From positions 2,491,001 to 2,555,000 of the forward strand of contig NZ_LT838813.1 of the NCBI RefSeq assembly GCF_900176595.1: a DNA stretch of 64,000 nucleotides, written 5' to 3'. The stretch is from Aquiflexum balticum DSM 16537 (GTDB lineage Bacteria; Bacteroidota; Bacteroidia; Cytophagales; Cyclobacteriaceae). A program made the translations under genes and the position numbers. Positions 36,711 through 45,600 of this stretch are shown here, one piece after another (within the stretch, counting starts at the first letter, position 1; every line of letters begins with the position of its first letter). Below the pieces are notes generated by a model. It had not been told where the DNA came from. It made no database searches and worked only from the letters and a program-made list of their open reading frames with translations.

Positions 36711-36942
36711 ACCAATGACATAATCCTAAAATGCCTCTCGTTCCGATAGCTATCGGAATCGGGGAACGGAGAAAATGGTTAATTAGAGTGGGGATTGGAA
36801 AAGGGGCGGCGCCCCTTTTCCAATCCCCACCTCCCCACATTACAGGCCCGGTGGCCGAGCTTGCCGAGGCCAGAATGGTTAAACCTGATGTCATTTCCTA
36901 TTTTGAACATTTTAAAAATGTTGGAGACTCGAGATGACAAGG
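36711..36942 (+). repeat. 232-bp palindrome-rich repeat, copy A
   Basis: Inverted copy of 46950-47181, the same length with three mismatches, all near the end (positions about 36929-36934). Contains an 18-bp palindrome TTCCGATAGCTATCGGAA (about 36740), a 43-bp hairpin at 36788-36830 with 20-bp perfect arms and a 3-base loop, and a terminal palindrome around GAACATTTTAAAAATGTT. The apparent 68-codon ORF in it is conserved only because the repeat is. It looks like a non-autonomous mobile repeat. Confidence 0.85.
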
Positions 36943-37218
36943 CAAAGATTATTTACACACTTTGAACCTAAAATTTAAATCAAACGTGCCAATTTAATAA
37001 TCCCAAAATCAAGTGAAAACTTCACTGAATTAAAAGAAAATACAAACCAAAATGGAAATATATAAAGAGACACAAGTGAAAAGAACCAAGACCCGGGGGA
37101 GACAACAATTTTATTTCTTATTTCTTATGTCTCACGTTTTGTGTCTCCAATCTAAAATCTCCAATATAAATTCTAAAATCTACCTTCACCCCTCAACCTT
37201 CATCCTTTATCCCTCCCC
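36943..37218. repeat. Facing heptanucleotide arrays before the second RND permease
   Basis: Plus-strand units at 37067-37094 (GAGACAC, AAGTGAA, AAGAACC, AAGACCC), then a CCCGGGGGAGAC hinge, then minus-strand units from about 37112 to 37218 (read on minus: TAGATTT, TAGAATT, GAGATTT, TAGATTG, GAGACAC, GAGACAT, AAGAAAT and GGATGA-type variants). The array runs to the TTG start of the permease, leaving no ordinary leader. Confidence 0.65.
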
Positions 37219-40200
37219 TTGACTCCCTTCCGCATCATCATATCGTTCATAGTTCTAAGCATCATCGGGTTTGCGTTGGTGCCGAGGCTTTCTGTGGATC
37301 TGAATCCACAGGAACGGGAACCGGTATTGACGGTAAGTTATGCGGTGCCACAGTCAAGCCCTGAATTGGTGGAAAAATTGGCGACCTCTCCCTTGGAAGG
37401 TGCCCTGTCACAATTGGCAGATCTGAAGAAAATCAATTCCCTCTCCAATTATGATCGGGGATCTATTACCCTCAGGTTCGACAAGAAGACGGATATGGAG
37501 TTCAAGAAATTTGAGGTGGCATCCATCATCCGGCAGGTTTACCCCTCCATGGACAGAAAAGTATCCTATCCCTTGGTCACCCAATCGGAGGATCGGAGAA
37601 ATGACCTAAAAACCCCGATCCTGACCTATTCTGTCAATGGCCCTTTTGCTTCTTTTGAAATAAAGAAAATAGCTGAGGATGTGCTGAAGACCTCTTTGAA
37701 CCGCTTTGAGGAAATAGAAGAAATCACCATTCGGGGATCAAATGACCTGCAGTTGTACGTCACCTATGATATCAAAAAGCTACAGGCTTTCAGGCTGTCC
37801 AAGTCCGATGTGGAAGCCGTCATCAGAAATGCCTTTGGAAGGTCTTATCCCGGTTCTTTGGTCAATAACAGGGGAGAAACCCTTTTTATCCAAGTAGACC
37901 GCTCGCTCAATAGCCTCAGCCAACTCGAAAACCTGTTGGTCACCAACAGGGAAGGAAAGGAGATTTTCCTAAAAGACCTGGCAAGGTTGACCCTGGAAGA
38001 GGCAGAACCTTCTTCCTATTACCGGATCAACGGCAACAATTCGGTCACCCTATCCATCATCAACCGGGACGGGGTCAACAAAGTCCTGTTGGCCAAAAAT
38101 ATCAAAGCCGCTATAGAAGCTACAAAGCCTTTGCTGCCGGCGGGGTTTGAGGTCAGGTTGGAAAATGATGATACAGAGTTTTTGGAAAAGGAACTGAACA
38201 AGATTTACAAGCGGTCAGGACTTTCCGTTCTGATTTTGATCATTTTCATATTTCTGATCAACAGAAACCTGCGCTATCTGAGCATTTTGTTTTTGGGTAT
38301 CGTCATCAACCTGAGTATTACCGGGATTATACTTTACCTGCTGAAAGTGGACATCCACTTATATTCGCTTGCCGGATTGACGATTTCATTTGGTCTGATC
38401 GTGGACAATGCCATTATCATGATCGACCATTTGCACAAGCATAAAAATCGGAAGGTTTTTGTGGCATTGTTGGCTGCATCGCTTACTACTATTGCAGCCT
38501 TGATGATTGTGTTCTTTTTGCCGGAGGAAGACAGGAAAAACCTGACCGAATTTTCGGTGGTAGTGGCTGTAATGTTGGCAGTTTCGCTTTTGGTGGCTTT
38601 GCTTTTTACGCCGGCCATGTATGAGATTCTTTTTGGACAAAAAGCCAAAAAGGGTAGGGTCCTTACAGTGAAACAGCTTAGAAAGAGGGTTAGGGCTTTT
38701 GGGGCTTATAGTAGAAGTATAGGTTTTGTGGCGAGGTTTCGGAAGACTTTTGTGACTGCCATTGTTCTGCTTTTCGGTCTTCCTGTGTTTTTTCTTCCTG
38801 CCAAATGGGAAGGACAGGAATGGTACAATAAATCCATCGGAAGTACCCTCTACCAGGAAGACATCAGGCCCCATGTGGACAAATACCTGGGAGGTTCGCT
38901 GAGGATGTTTGTCAGGGGTGTATTTGAAAAATCTTCTTATAGAGAAGCCGAAAAGACCAGATTGTATGTCACTGCCCAACTACCCTTTGGTAATACGCTA
39001 GAACAAATGGATTTTATCATGAAGGAATTTGAGGGATTTCTCAAAGAGGTGGAAGGCATCGACCAATTTGTGACCTATGTACAGTCAGGTCAATATGCCA
39101 ATATCAACATTACCTTCAAGGAAGCCTATGAGAAATCAGCCTTGCCTTACCAACTGAAAGGCAGGCTATCCGTCAAATCCACAGACTGGTCCGGAGCAAG
39201 GTGGGTTATTAGTGGCGTGGGCCAAGGGTTTTATACAGGTGGATTCGGGGAAGGAATCCCATCTTTCAAGGTGACAATGAAAGGATATAATTTTGATGAA
39301 CTGGAGAGACAGGCAGAGGTTTTGGCGGAGAAACTTTTGCAACACAAGCGGATTCAGGAGGTCAATACCAATGAAAGATTGGGCTGGAACGAGCAAAAGA
39401 CAGAGGAATATGTGCTTAGGTTGGATCAGGGAAAAATGGCCCTGGCAAGATCCAATCAATATCAGGTAATCAATGCGCTGAATGATGTATCCAAACCGTC
39501 AAGACCAAGCACATATCTTACTTTAGACGATAAAAACTATGGAGTCGTAGTTCGTGAACTCGATTCAGACAAATACTCCAAATTTGACTTAGAGGAAAAC
39601 AGTCTGATCAGTGGTGAGGACAAGATTTTCAAGGTCAGTAATTTCGGCACCTTGAGCAAGGAAACCACCACCAATGCCCTGCACAAGGAAGACCGGCAGT
39701 ATATCCGGTTGGTGGCATTTGAATACATGGGTTCGGCCAAATTCGGGAATGAATACCTGGATGAAGTTTTGGAAGAAATGAAAGCCAATATGCCTATAGG
39801 CTATACTGCTTCCAAACTGACCTGGTCCTATGATTGGGAAAAGGCCAAGAGACAGTATAGTTTGATTTTGGTATTGATCGTGGGGATATTTTTTATCACA
39901 GCGGTATTGTTCGAAAACCTCAAGCAGCCTTTCTATATCATAGTCATCATCCCGATATCCTTTATCGGATTGTTTCTGGTTTTTTCCCTGTTTGATTTTT
40001 ATTTCGATCAGGGGGGATATGCGGCATTTGTCATGTTGGGCGGCTTGGCGGTCAATGCAGCCATTTTTATCGTCAATGACCTGAACAACCGAAAAAAGGG
40101 CCTTTACAACAGGAATGTCTTGAAGGCAGTGGCAGGAAAGGCAGTCCCTATTATTCTGACCATTTTGTCCACCTGCTTTGGCCTGATCCCATTTATCATG

Positions 40201-40323
40201 GAAGGTCAGAACGAGATCTTCTGGTTCAGCTTGGCGATCGGAACCATCGGGGGATTGATATTCAGTATTGTAGGGGTGTTTTTGGGATTGCCGGTGTTTT
40301 TGTGGAGGAAGAATGGGGGGTAA
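37219..40323 (+). CDS. RND efflux permease, second of two
   Basis: A 1034-residue RND transporter, a distant paralogue of the one upstream. N-terminal helix TPFRIIISFIVLSIIGFALV, porter motif LVPRLSVDLNPQ, TM4 SFGLIVDNAIIMIDH with one relay aspartate, and a second membrane block near 890-1030. I place the start at TTG 37219: the frame is closed by TAA at 37174 and the family N-terminus begins exactly here (M-T-P-F-R). Two-permease RND systems (adaptor, permease, permease) are known in Bacteroidota. Here repeats of 861 bp separate the two permease genes, so co-expression is uncertain. Confidence 0.88.
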   Translation: MTPFRIIISFIVLSIIGFALVPRLSVDLNPQEREPVLTVSYAVPQSSPELVEKLATSPLEGALSQLADLKKINSLSNYDRGSITLRFDKKTDMEFKKFEVASIIRQVYPSMDRKVSYPLVTQSEDRRNDLKTPILTYSVNGPFASFEIKKIAEDVLKTSLNRFEEIEEITIRGSNDLQLYVTYDIKKLQAFRLSKSDVEAVIRNAFGRSYPGSLVNNRGETLFIQVDRSLNSLSQLENLLVTNREGKEIFLKDLARLTLEEAEPSSYYRINGNNSVTLSIINRDGVNKVLLAKNIKAAIEATKPLLPAGFEVRLENDDTEFLEKELNKIYKRSGLSVLILIIFIFLINRNLRYLSILFLGIVINLSITGIILYLLKVDIHLYSLAGLTISFGLIVDNAIIMIDHLHKHKNRKVFVALLAASLTTIAALMIVFFLPEEDRKNLTEFSVVVAVMLAVSLLVALLFTPAMYEILFGQKAKKGRVLTVKQLRKRVRAFGAYSRSIGFVARFRKTFVTAIVLLFGLPVFFLPAKWEGQEWYNKSIGSTLYQEDIRPHVDKYLGGSLRMFVRGVFEKSSYREAEKTRLYVTAQLPFGNTLEQMDFIMKEFEGFLKEVEGIDQFVTYVQSGQYANINITFKEAYEKSALPYQLKGRLSVKSTDWSGARWVISGVGQGFYTGGFGEGIPSFKVTMKGYNFDELERQAEVLAEKLLQHKRIQEVNTNERLGWNEQKTEEYVLRLDQGKMALARSNQYQVINALNDVSKPSRPSTYLTLDDKNYGVVVRELDSDKYSKFDLEENSLISGEDKIFKVSNFGTLSKETTTNALHKEDRQYIRLVAFEYMGSAKFGNEYLDEVLEEMKANMPIGYTASKLTWSYDWEKAKRQYSLILVLIVGIFFITAVLFENLKQPFYIIVIIPISFIGLFLVFSLFDFYFDQGGYAAFVMLGGLAVNAAIFIVNDLNNRKKGLYNRNVLKAVAGKAVPIILTILSTCFGLIPFIMEGQNEIFWFSLAIGTIGGLIFSIVGVFLGLPVFLWRKNGG

Positions 40324-40480
40324 GGGGGGCTCAAAGAGTGGTTTGGATTTCCCGCAAAGGCGCAGAGACGCAAAGAAATATAAGAAATATTTGATTGAAC
40401 GCTGATAAGGCTGATTTTCAATGATTTTTTACCTGTGTAAATCAGCCAAATCAGTGTCATCAGCGTTCCAAAAAAAACAT
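40324..40480. repeat. Intergenic repeats incl. long hairpin
   Basis: CGCAAAGGCGCAGAGACGCA (about 40353), a well-known Bacteroidota intergenic motif, then a long imperfect inverted repeat: GAACGCTGATAAGGCTGATT (from 40397) against AAATCAG...CATCAGCGTTC (ending 40468). No gene. Confidence 0.65.
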
Positions 40481-40780
40481 CTCTTCTCAAATCTAAATTC
40501 CCAAAAACCTCACCATATCTTGGTAAAGATTGGGTTTGGAGCTAGGTGTTGTCCCTTACATTATTTGGGATTAATTCCAAATGTGGAAAGTAGCTCTCGT
40601 TGTGTGTAATTGTATCCGGTTAGCCATCAGGATACAACTAGGTACCATTAAACGTTTCTTTCACTTATAGGTCGTTCTTTATCTTCATCAAAATTTTTCG
40701 GGAGTTGAATTTTTAGGGGATGACTTATTAACTGTCGTAGACATTAATTTTTTAACAATACCAACAAAACCTAAATAAAA
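40481..40780. other. Intergenic DNA with hairpin, possible small RNA region
   Basis: About 300 bp without a convincing ORF. A hairpin with an 8-bp perfect stem TTGTATCC / GGATACAA lies at 40610-40637, and a good terminator follows at 40781. A terminator with no gene before it suggests a transcript here, but no promoter of the TTTG-N19-TAnnTTTG type was found. Confidence 0.35.
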
Positions 40781-40810
40781 AAATAACCGGCTTTTCAGGG
40801 CCGGTTATTT
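40781..40810. terminator. Bidirectional terminator
   Basis: AAATAACCGG / CCGGTTATTT, a 10-bp perfect stem with a 10-base loop, A-rich before and T-rich after. Lies 117 bp beyond the end of the minus-strand OMP gene, which it may also serve. Confidence 0.8.
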
Positions 40811-40926
40811 TTATTGGATAGTTGGTTTAGTTTATACTTTAATTGAAACAATTCTTATGCCATAGATTCATCAAGAAGGAATAATTTTCTTTAAAATCCT
40901 TATACGCATTTTAAAGACTTTATTAT

Positions 40927-41628
40927 TCAGTAAATTGCAGAATCCAGAAAAAAGACAAACCCTATTCCAGGTTGGATGAGATTGATAGTGGTTTTTTGAG
41001 GGGTATATACAAATTCCCCATCTCCTTGGCTTGCCCGATATTCAGTATCCTGTTTTCTGAGATATTCTACAGGACCGCTGTCATGATACAATACCTTGAA
41101 CTCAAAATGTCCGGAATCTTTGTTTTTAAAAGGAATTTTGAATCCTCCCCCAAAACGGAAACCAAGCACCCAATCACTAAAATCCAAACCTTCCTCAATG
41201 GGTTCTTCAAAGCTCGATTCCCTTATTTTGTACCTGGTGTAGAAATGATTGGCGCCAATCTGCGCTTCAATAAAAGGGATTATCTGCTTTTCATTTTCAA
41301 AATTGTACCTGAAAATCCCCATTAAGGTTAACAGATTATTGTTTCTTCTAAGTCTCAATACATCTGTATATCCTGGGTAAAGGTCATTTCTTTTTTCGAG
41401 CTCGGTACCATATTTCCCATAGCCAATACCCATGCCCACCTCAATGGGTTTTAAAGGGAATTTATAATAGAAAGACATGGTATACTCCGGGAAAACTGAT
41501 CCGTCCATGACATCCCTCAATTCTCCGATTGGAACACCAAGATTTGCCTGAAACCCGGTCGAGAAAAATTGAGCATAAGAAACCGATGTGCTTATGAAAA
41601 ATATGCTTACAAAAATTAACCTTTTCAT
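40927..41628 (-). CDS. Outer-membrane beta-barrel protein (porin-family-like)
   Basis: A 233-residue exported protein. Signal peptide MKRLIFVSIFFISTSVSYAQ, then amphipathic strands (FFSTGFQANLGVPIGEL, YTMSFYYKFPLKPIEVGMGI) ending in PGIGFVFFLD. It resembles the opacity/porin-like barrels common in Bacteroidota. The ATG at 41628 starts the signal peptide; an ATG 21 codons upstream would add an unlikely extension. Starts 59 bp after the Uma2 gene stop, on the same strand. Function unknown. Confidence 0.75.
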   Translation of the reverse strand: MKRLIFVSIFFISTSVSYAQFFSTGFQANLGVPIGELRDVMDGSVFPEYTMSFYYKFPLKPIEVGMGIGYGKYGTELEKRNDLYPGYTDVLRLRRNNNLLTLMGIFRYNFENEKQIIPFIEAQIGANHFYTRYKIRESSFEEPIEEGLDFSDWVLGFRFGGGFKIPFKNKDSGHFEFKVLYHDSGPVEYLRKQDTEYRASQGDGEFVYTPQKTTINLIQPGIGFVFFLDSAIY

Positions 41629-41687
41629 AAATTGATTTTTGAAAATAATTACGTAAACAATCATTTGCAGTTTTATAAACTTAGAGT

Positions 41688-42299
41688 TCAATCCAAATCA
41701 CTGAAGACATACTCCAAATCCAAGCTGAATCCTTCAATGCATTCAGACAAAACAATATCCCCGGTAGTAAAAAGTTTGGAAGGGATATATGATCCATTAG
41801 TTAATTTATAGATCAATAAAGTCTGTTCGTTAGGATGGATTACCCAATATTCTTTCACACCGCTTTCCTCATATACTTCGTATTTATATTTCAGTTCTTT
41901 CCGGTTGTTGCCAGGAGAGAGGATTTCAATAATCAGGTCAGGCGCGCCAATGCAACCTGCTTCATCTAATTTGCTCTTGTCACAGACAACACAGATATCA
42001 GGCTGCACCACTGTATAAATATCTTCGTTTTTCTTTGACTTAACAGGAAGCCTGACATCAAAGGGGGCATGGAATATTTTACAGGGTTTTTTATCTAAAT
42101 AATCCCCAAGTTTCCTCGCAATTTTCAATGCAATCTCTTGATGAATCCTTTTAGGGGCAGCGGCAGCTGACCTAAAAACTTTTCCCTTGATGATTTCGAC
42201 CATTTCATCCATTTGCCAGGTCAAATAGTCCGCGTAGGAATATTTTCCGTAACCGGTAAATGGTTCACTGACTTTGTTTTCGGTCTCCTCAGATTTCAT
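41688..42299 (-). CDS. Uma2-family endonuclease-like protein
   Basis: A 203-residue protein of the Uma2/DUF820 family with a PD-(D/E)xK nuclease-like core: VVQPDICVVCD (about residue 106), APDLIIEILSPGN (about 125) and KYEVYEESGVKEYWVIHP (about 147). These give the expected D...E-x-L...K-x-x-x-Y pattern. The family is most abundant in cyanobacteria and its role is poorly known. The ATG at 42299 is chosen over one 21 codons upstream because family members start with a short polar lead. Confidence 0.82.
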   Translation of the reverse strand: MKSEETENKVSEPFTGYGKYSYADYLTWQMDEMVEIIKGKVFRSAAAAPKRIHQEIALKIARKLGDYLDKKPCKIFHAPFDVRLPVKSKKNEDIYTVVQPDICVVCDKSKLDEAGCIGAPDLIIEILSPGNNRKELKYKYEVYEESGVKEYWVIHPNEQTLLIYKLTNGSYIPSKLFTTGDIVLSECIEGFSLDLEYVFSDLD

Positions 42300-42381
42300 A
42301 AGTCTAAATTTAGTGAAAAAGTGGGTCTTTAAAAAAGATGGAAGTCCGATGTTGGAAGACACTTAATCCTAACATAGACTT

Positions 42382-42531
42382 TTGTCCCTTTAGGGACATC
42401 ATATAGGTAAAACACAAGGTCAATTTTAAGGGTTTTTGTGCCTTTAGGTACAACAGATATTCCGTACCTAAAGGCACGGCAACCTGCCTTAAATCAATTA
42501 TTCTACCTATATCTTGTCCCTAAAGGGACAG
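42382..42531. repeat. Nested palindromic REP-like element
   Basis: Outer pair: TGTCCCTTTAGGGACA (42383-42398) and TGTCCCTAAAGGGACA (42515-42530), each itself a palindrome and followed or preceded by ATATAGGTA / TACCTATAT, so the whole 150 bp is an inverted repeat. Inner pair: GTGCCTTTAGGTAC (42438-42451) and GTACCTAAAGGCAC (42464-42477). This is REP-like and typical of elements spread by RAYT transposases; no RAYT gene is in the window. Confidence 0.8.
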
Positions 42532-42570
42532 AAAAACATCCTTCCATTCAGCCAGTTGGGCCAAGCACTA

Positions 42571-44577
42571 TTAATACTCCATCAGCTTCCCCAATTTCTC
42601 TTTAAACCTCTCCACAGGAAGGAAATTCTTCTCCAGGTTTGGGGCAAAGGGAACGGGTGTATCAAGGCTTCCCTCCCGCATAACAGGAGCATCCAAATAT
42701 TCAAAACAGTTTTCCGAAATCCATGCACATATTTCTGCGCCGATTCCACCTGTCAGGCAATCTTCCTGTAGGAAAATCACTTTGCCGGTTTTTCTGACCG
42801 TTTTTTCTACTGCCTCTTTATCCCAAGGAAGCAAAGTCCTTAAATCCAAAATATCTGCGGAAATACCAATTTCTTTTATTGCGGCTTTAGCCCAATGCAC
42901 GCCCATGCCATAGGTGATGATGCTAAGCACTTCACCTGCTTCAACCAAATTGGCTTTGCCTATTTCTACGGTATAGTAATCATCAGGAATGCTCTCAGAG
43001 ATAGATCGGTACAATGCTTTGTGCTCAAAATACAGGTAAGGATTCGGGTCTTCAAAAGCCGCATTGAGCAATCCTTTGGCATCATAGGGGTTGGATGGAT
43101 AGACGATCTTCAATCCTGGTGTATGAAAAAACCAAGCCTCATTGGATTGGGAATGAAAAGGCCCTGCCGCAACTCCTGCACCCGTGGGCATTCTGACGAC
43201 CACATCGGCTTTTTGTCCCCAACGGTAATGGATTTTTGCAAGATTATTCACGATCTGATTGAAGCCAACGGAAACAAAATCTGCAAACTGCATCTCCACC
43301 ATGGATTTGTATCCTTTGATGGAAAGGCCTAAGGCCGCCCCGATAATGGCACTCTCACAAAGGGGGGTATTTCTCACGCGTTCCCCACCAAATTCATTTT
43401 TGAACCCATCTGTAATTTTAAATGCGCCACCATAGGTCCCAATGTCCTGTCCCATCAGAATGAGGTTGGGGTATTTAATCATGGACTGTCTCAATCCATC
43501 CGAAATGGCATCAATAAATCTTTTTTCTGAAACATTGTCTGATGAAGGTAATATGACTTTTTGCTCAAATGGAGAGAATAAATCGGAAAGTTCTTCAGAA
43601 GTATCTGGTCGAATACTTTCTTCAGCAAATGCCTTTTCCAAACCTTTATTGATGGCGTCTTTGATTTTTTTGTTGAGTTTTTCTTTGGTTTCAGGATCCA
43701 AAACTCCTGTTTCTTCCAAGAATCTTTCATAGTTGTCCACAGGGTCTTTTAAAGCCCAAGTTGTCATCAATTCTTTTGGGACATACTTGGTTCCGGAAGC
43801 TTCCTCATGACCCCGCATTCTGAAGGTAATGGCTTCTAAAAGTACAGGTCTAGGATGCTTTCTGATATCTTCTGACAATCTTTTGATAGCATCATATACT
43901 TCCAAAACATTATTGCCGTCTACCCTAACAGCCTCCATGCCATAGCCAGGCCCTTTTTCGGTAAAATATTTGAAAGCAAACTGTTCCTCACTTGGAGTAG
44001 AAAGCCCGTAACCATTATGTTCCACCACAAAAATAACCGGAAGTTTCCAAACCGCTGCAACATTCAGGCCTTCATGAAAATCACCTTCAGAACTGGCCCC
44101 GTCTCCCGTAAAAACCAAAGTGACTTTGTTTTCTTTAGATAATTTATGTGCCAAACCAATACCGTCTGCAATGGCCATCTGAGGACCCAAGTGGGAAATC
44201 ATCCCTACAATATGGTGCTCGTTGGTTCCAAAATGGAATGACCTGTCCCTACCTTTGGTATACCCTGATTTTTTGCCCTGAAACTGGGCAAAGAGTTTTT
44301 CGAGCGGAAGATTTCTCCCTGTGAATATACCCAGGTTTCTATGCATTGGAAGGATATATTCGTCTTCAGCCAAAGCGTTAACGGCACCAATAGAAATGGC
44401 CTCTTGTCCCCAACCGCTGAACCATTTTGAGATTTTACCCTGCCGAAGTAGAATCAGCATTTTTTCTTCAATTCTCCGGGGCATCAGAAGAGATTCGTAC
44501 AATTTGATCAAAGTCTGATCATCATAATCTTTCCTATCAAAAATCATTTCTGCTGTTTGGGAAGATGGGTTGTTCAT
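42571..44577 (-). CDS. Fused alpha/beta 2-oxoacid dehydrogenase E1 component
   Basis: A 668-residue thiamine-diphosphate enzyme joining E1 alpha (about residues 10-325) and E1 beta (about 340-668) in one chain. The ThDP motif GDGASSEGDFHEGLN..N lies near residue 153 with HNGYGLSTP after it. The beta half shows LMGQDIGTYGGAFKITDG, a RMPTGAG loop and a C-terminal ILDLRTLLPWD. It decarboxylates a 2-oxoacid, probably branched-chain or pyruvate-type, as part of a dehydrogenase complex; no E2 or E3 gene is nearby. The fusion is usual in Bacteroidota. Divergent from the HMA-AraC regulator. Confidence 0.92.
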   Translation of the reverse strand: MNNPSSQTAEMIFDRKDYDDQTLIKLYESLLMPRRIEEKMLILLRQGKISKWFSGWGQEAISIGAVNALAEDEYILPMHRNLGIFTGRNLPLEKLFAQFQGKKSGYTKGRDRSFHFGTNEHHIVGMISHLGPQMAIADGIGLAHKLSKENKVTLVFTGDGASSEGDFHEGLNVAAVWKLPVIFVVEHNGYGLSTPSEEQFAFKYFTEKGPGYGMEAVRVDGNNVLEVYDAIKRLSEDIRKHPRPVLLEAITFRMRGHEEASGTKYVPKELMTTWALKDPVDNYERFLEETGVLDPETKEKLNKKIKDAINKGLEKAFAEESIRPDTSEELSDLFSPFEQKVILPSSDNVSEKRFIDAISDGLRQSMIKYPNLILMGQDIGTYGGAFKITDGFKNEFGGERVRNTPLCESAIIGAALGLSIKGYKSMVEMQFADFVSVGFNQIVNNLAKIHYRWGQKADVVVRMPTGAGVAAGPFHSQSNEAWFFHTPGLKIVYPSNPYDAKGLLNAAFEDPNPYLYFEHKALYRSISESIPDDYYTVEIGKANLVEAGEVLSIITYGMGVHWAKAAIKEIGISADILDLRTLLPWDKEAVEKTVRKTGKVIFLQEDCLTGGIGAEICAWISENCFEYLDAPVMREGSLDTPVPFAPNLEKNFLPVERFKEKLGKLMEY

Positions 44578-44716
44578 AGTAGGGTATATTTGAATGCCAA
44601 ATTAGGGTAAAGAACTTATTCTCCCAAAGGTTTCCAAAGAACTAATATGATTGAAATTACGGTTATCGTTATTGTCGGAGATATTTGATTTAGCTTCAGG
44701 ATAAAATCATAAGGAT

Positions 44717-45289
44717 ATGAAAGAATTGATGATAAAAAATATGGTCTGTCCCAGATGTATTTTGGCTGTCGAAAATGTTCTTAAACATTTGGACATTCCT
44801 TTTGAGCAGGTTGCTTTAGGGAAAGTGAGACTCCGAGCTGAACTGGTGGAGCCGAAAAAGGATTTGTTGGAAACGGACTTATTAAATTTGGGATTTGAGG
44901 TATTGAAAGATAAGGACTTCCAAAAAATCGAAATGATCAAGAATCTTTTTTCAGAATTGGTGCAACAGGAGGAAATCCCCGCAGGCTTTAATATCTCCAC
45001 CTATATCAAAGAAAATATCCCCGAGGATTACAGCGGATTAAGCCATTTGTTCAGCAGTATTGAAGGGATCACCATGGAGAAATATTTTATTCGGTTGAAA
45101 ATTGAAAAGGTGAAAGAATGGCTATTTTATGAAGAACTCCACCTCAGCGAAATGGCCTGGAAACTGGATTACAGTTCCGTTCAGCACCTTTCCTCCCAGT
45201 TCAAAAAACTAACCGGAATGACCCCAACAGAGTACAGGAAATTGGTCAAAAAGGGAGGGTTGGGGTGGAAGGATTTTGAGGATAAATGA
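44717..45289 (+). CDS. HMA-like domain fused to AraC-type HTH regulator
   Basis: A 190-residue regulator. Residues 1-75 resemble a heavy-metal-associated (HMA) fold, with MVCPRCILAVENVL holding a CxxC pair (residues 11-14) in the metal-loop position, and a ferredoxin-like strand-helix pattern. Residues about 90-185 are an AraC-family double helix-turn-helix (LHLSEMAWKLDYSSVQHLS, then QFKKLTGMTPTEYRK). This suggests a small metal- or thiol-responsive activator. It is not next to a copper gene here, so the target is not evident. The gene starts 139 bp from the divergent E1 gene. Confidence 0.75.
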   Translation: MKELMIKNMVCPRCILAVENVLKHLDIPFEQVALGKVRLRAELVEPKKDLLETDLLNLGFEVLKDKDFQKIEMIKNLFSELVQQEEIPAGFNISTYIKENIPEDYSGLSHLFSSIEGITMEKYFIRLKIEKVKEWLFYEELHLSEMAWKLDYSSVQHLSSQFKKLTGMTPTEYRKLVKKGGLGWKDFEDK

Positions 45290-45309
45290 AATAGGATTAA
45301 AAACAGCAA

Positions 45310-45333
45310 AGGCGTCGATTCACATCGACGCCT
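45310..45333. terminator. Perfect hairpin after the HMA-AraC gene
   Basis: AGGCGTCGAT / ATCGACGCCT, a 10-bp perfect stem with a TCAC loop, 20 bp after the stop codon. On the plus strand it is followed by A rather than T; on the minus strand it is followed by TTTGCTGTTTTT. It may work as a Rho-independent terminator only for leftward transcription. Confidence 0.5.
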
Positions 45334-45600
45334 AAAAATATGCAAGGTTTATGAAAAAATGTTCGTTTGCTGTACGTGCCCAAAAGTAGAAAGAAACCCT
45401 TGTCCAAAAGCAAATAAATCGTTAAGGATACTTTAAGTTAAAACCAAAAAAATCTCCTAAAATTAATATTTGAATAATATTGGATTTCAGATTTCAGTCG
45501 CTTTGATATTGACGATTTATTTGTCTTTTATTTTATGATCGAAAAATGTTTTAACTTAAAGGATTAATAAACAGCACCTTATTCAGTTAAAACTTAAACT
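45334..45600. other. Intergenic DNA before the GH5-like gene
   Basis: AT-rich spacer (311 bp together with the hairpin above). I see no ORF or repeat, and no convincing promoter match. Confidence 0.4.

Noticed and set aside
36731..36937. 68-codon ORF also present inverted at 46955-47161
   Set aside because: It is conserved only because both lie in the 232-bp repeat; it runs through long palindromes and has no protein-like signature.
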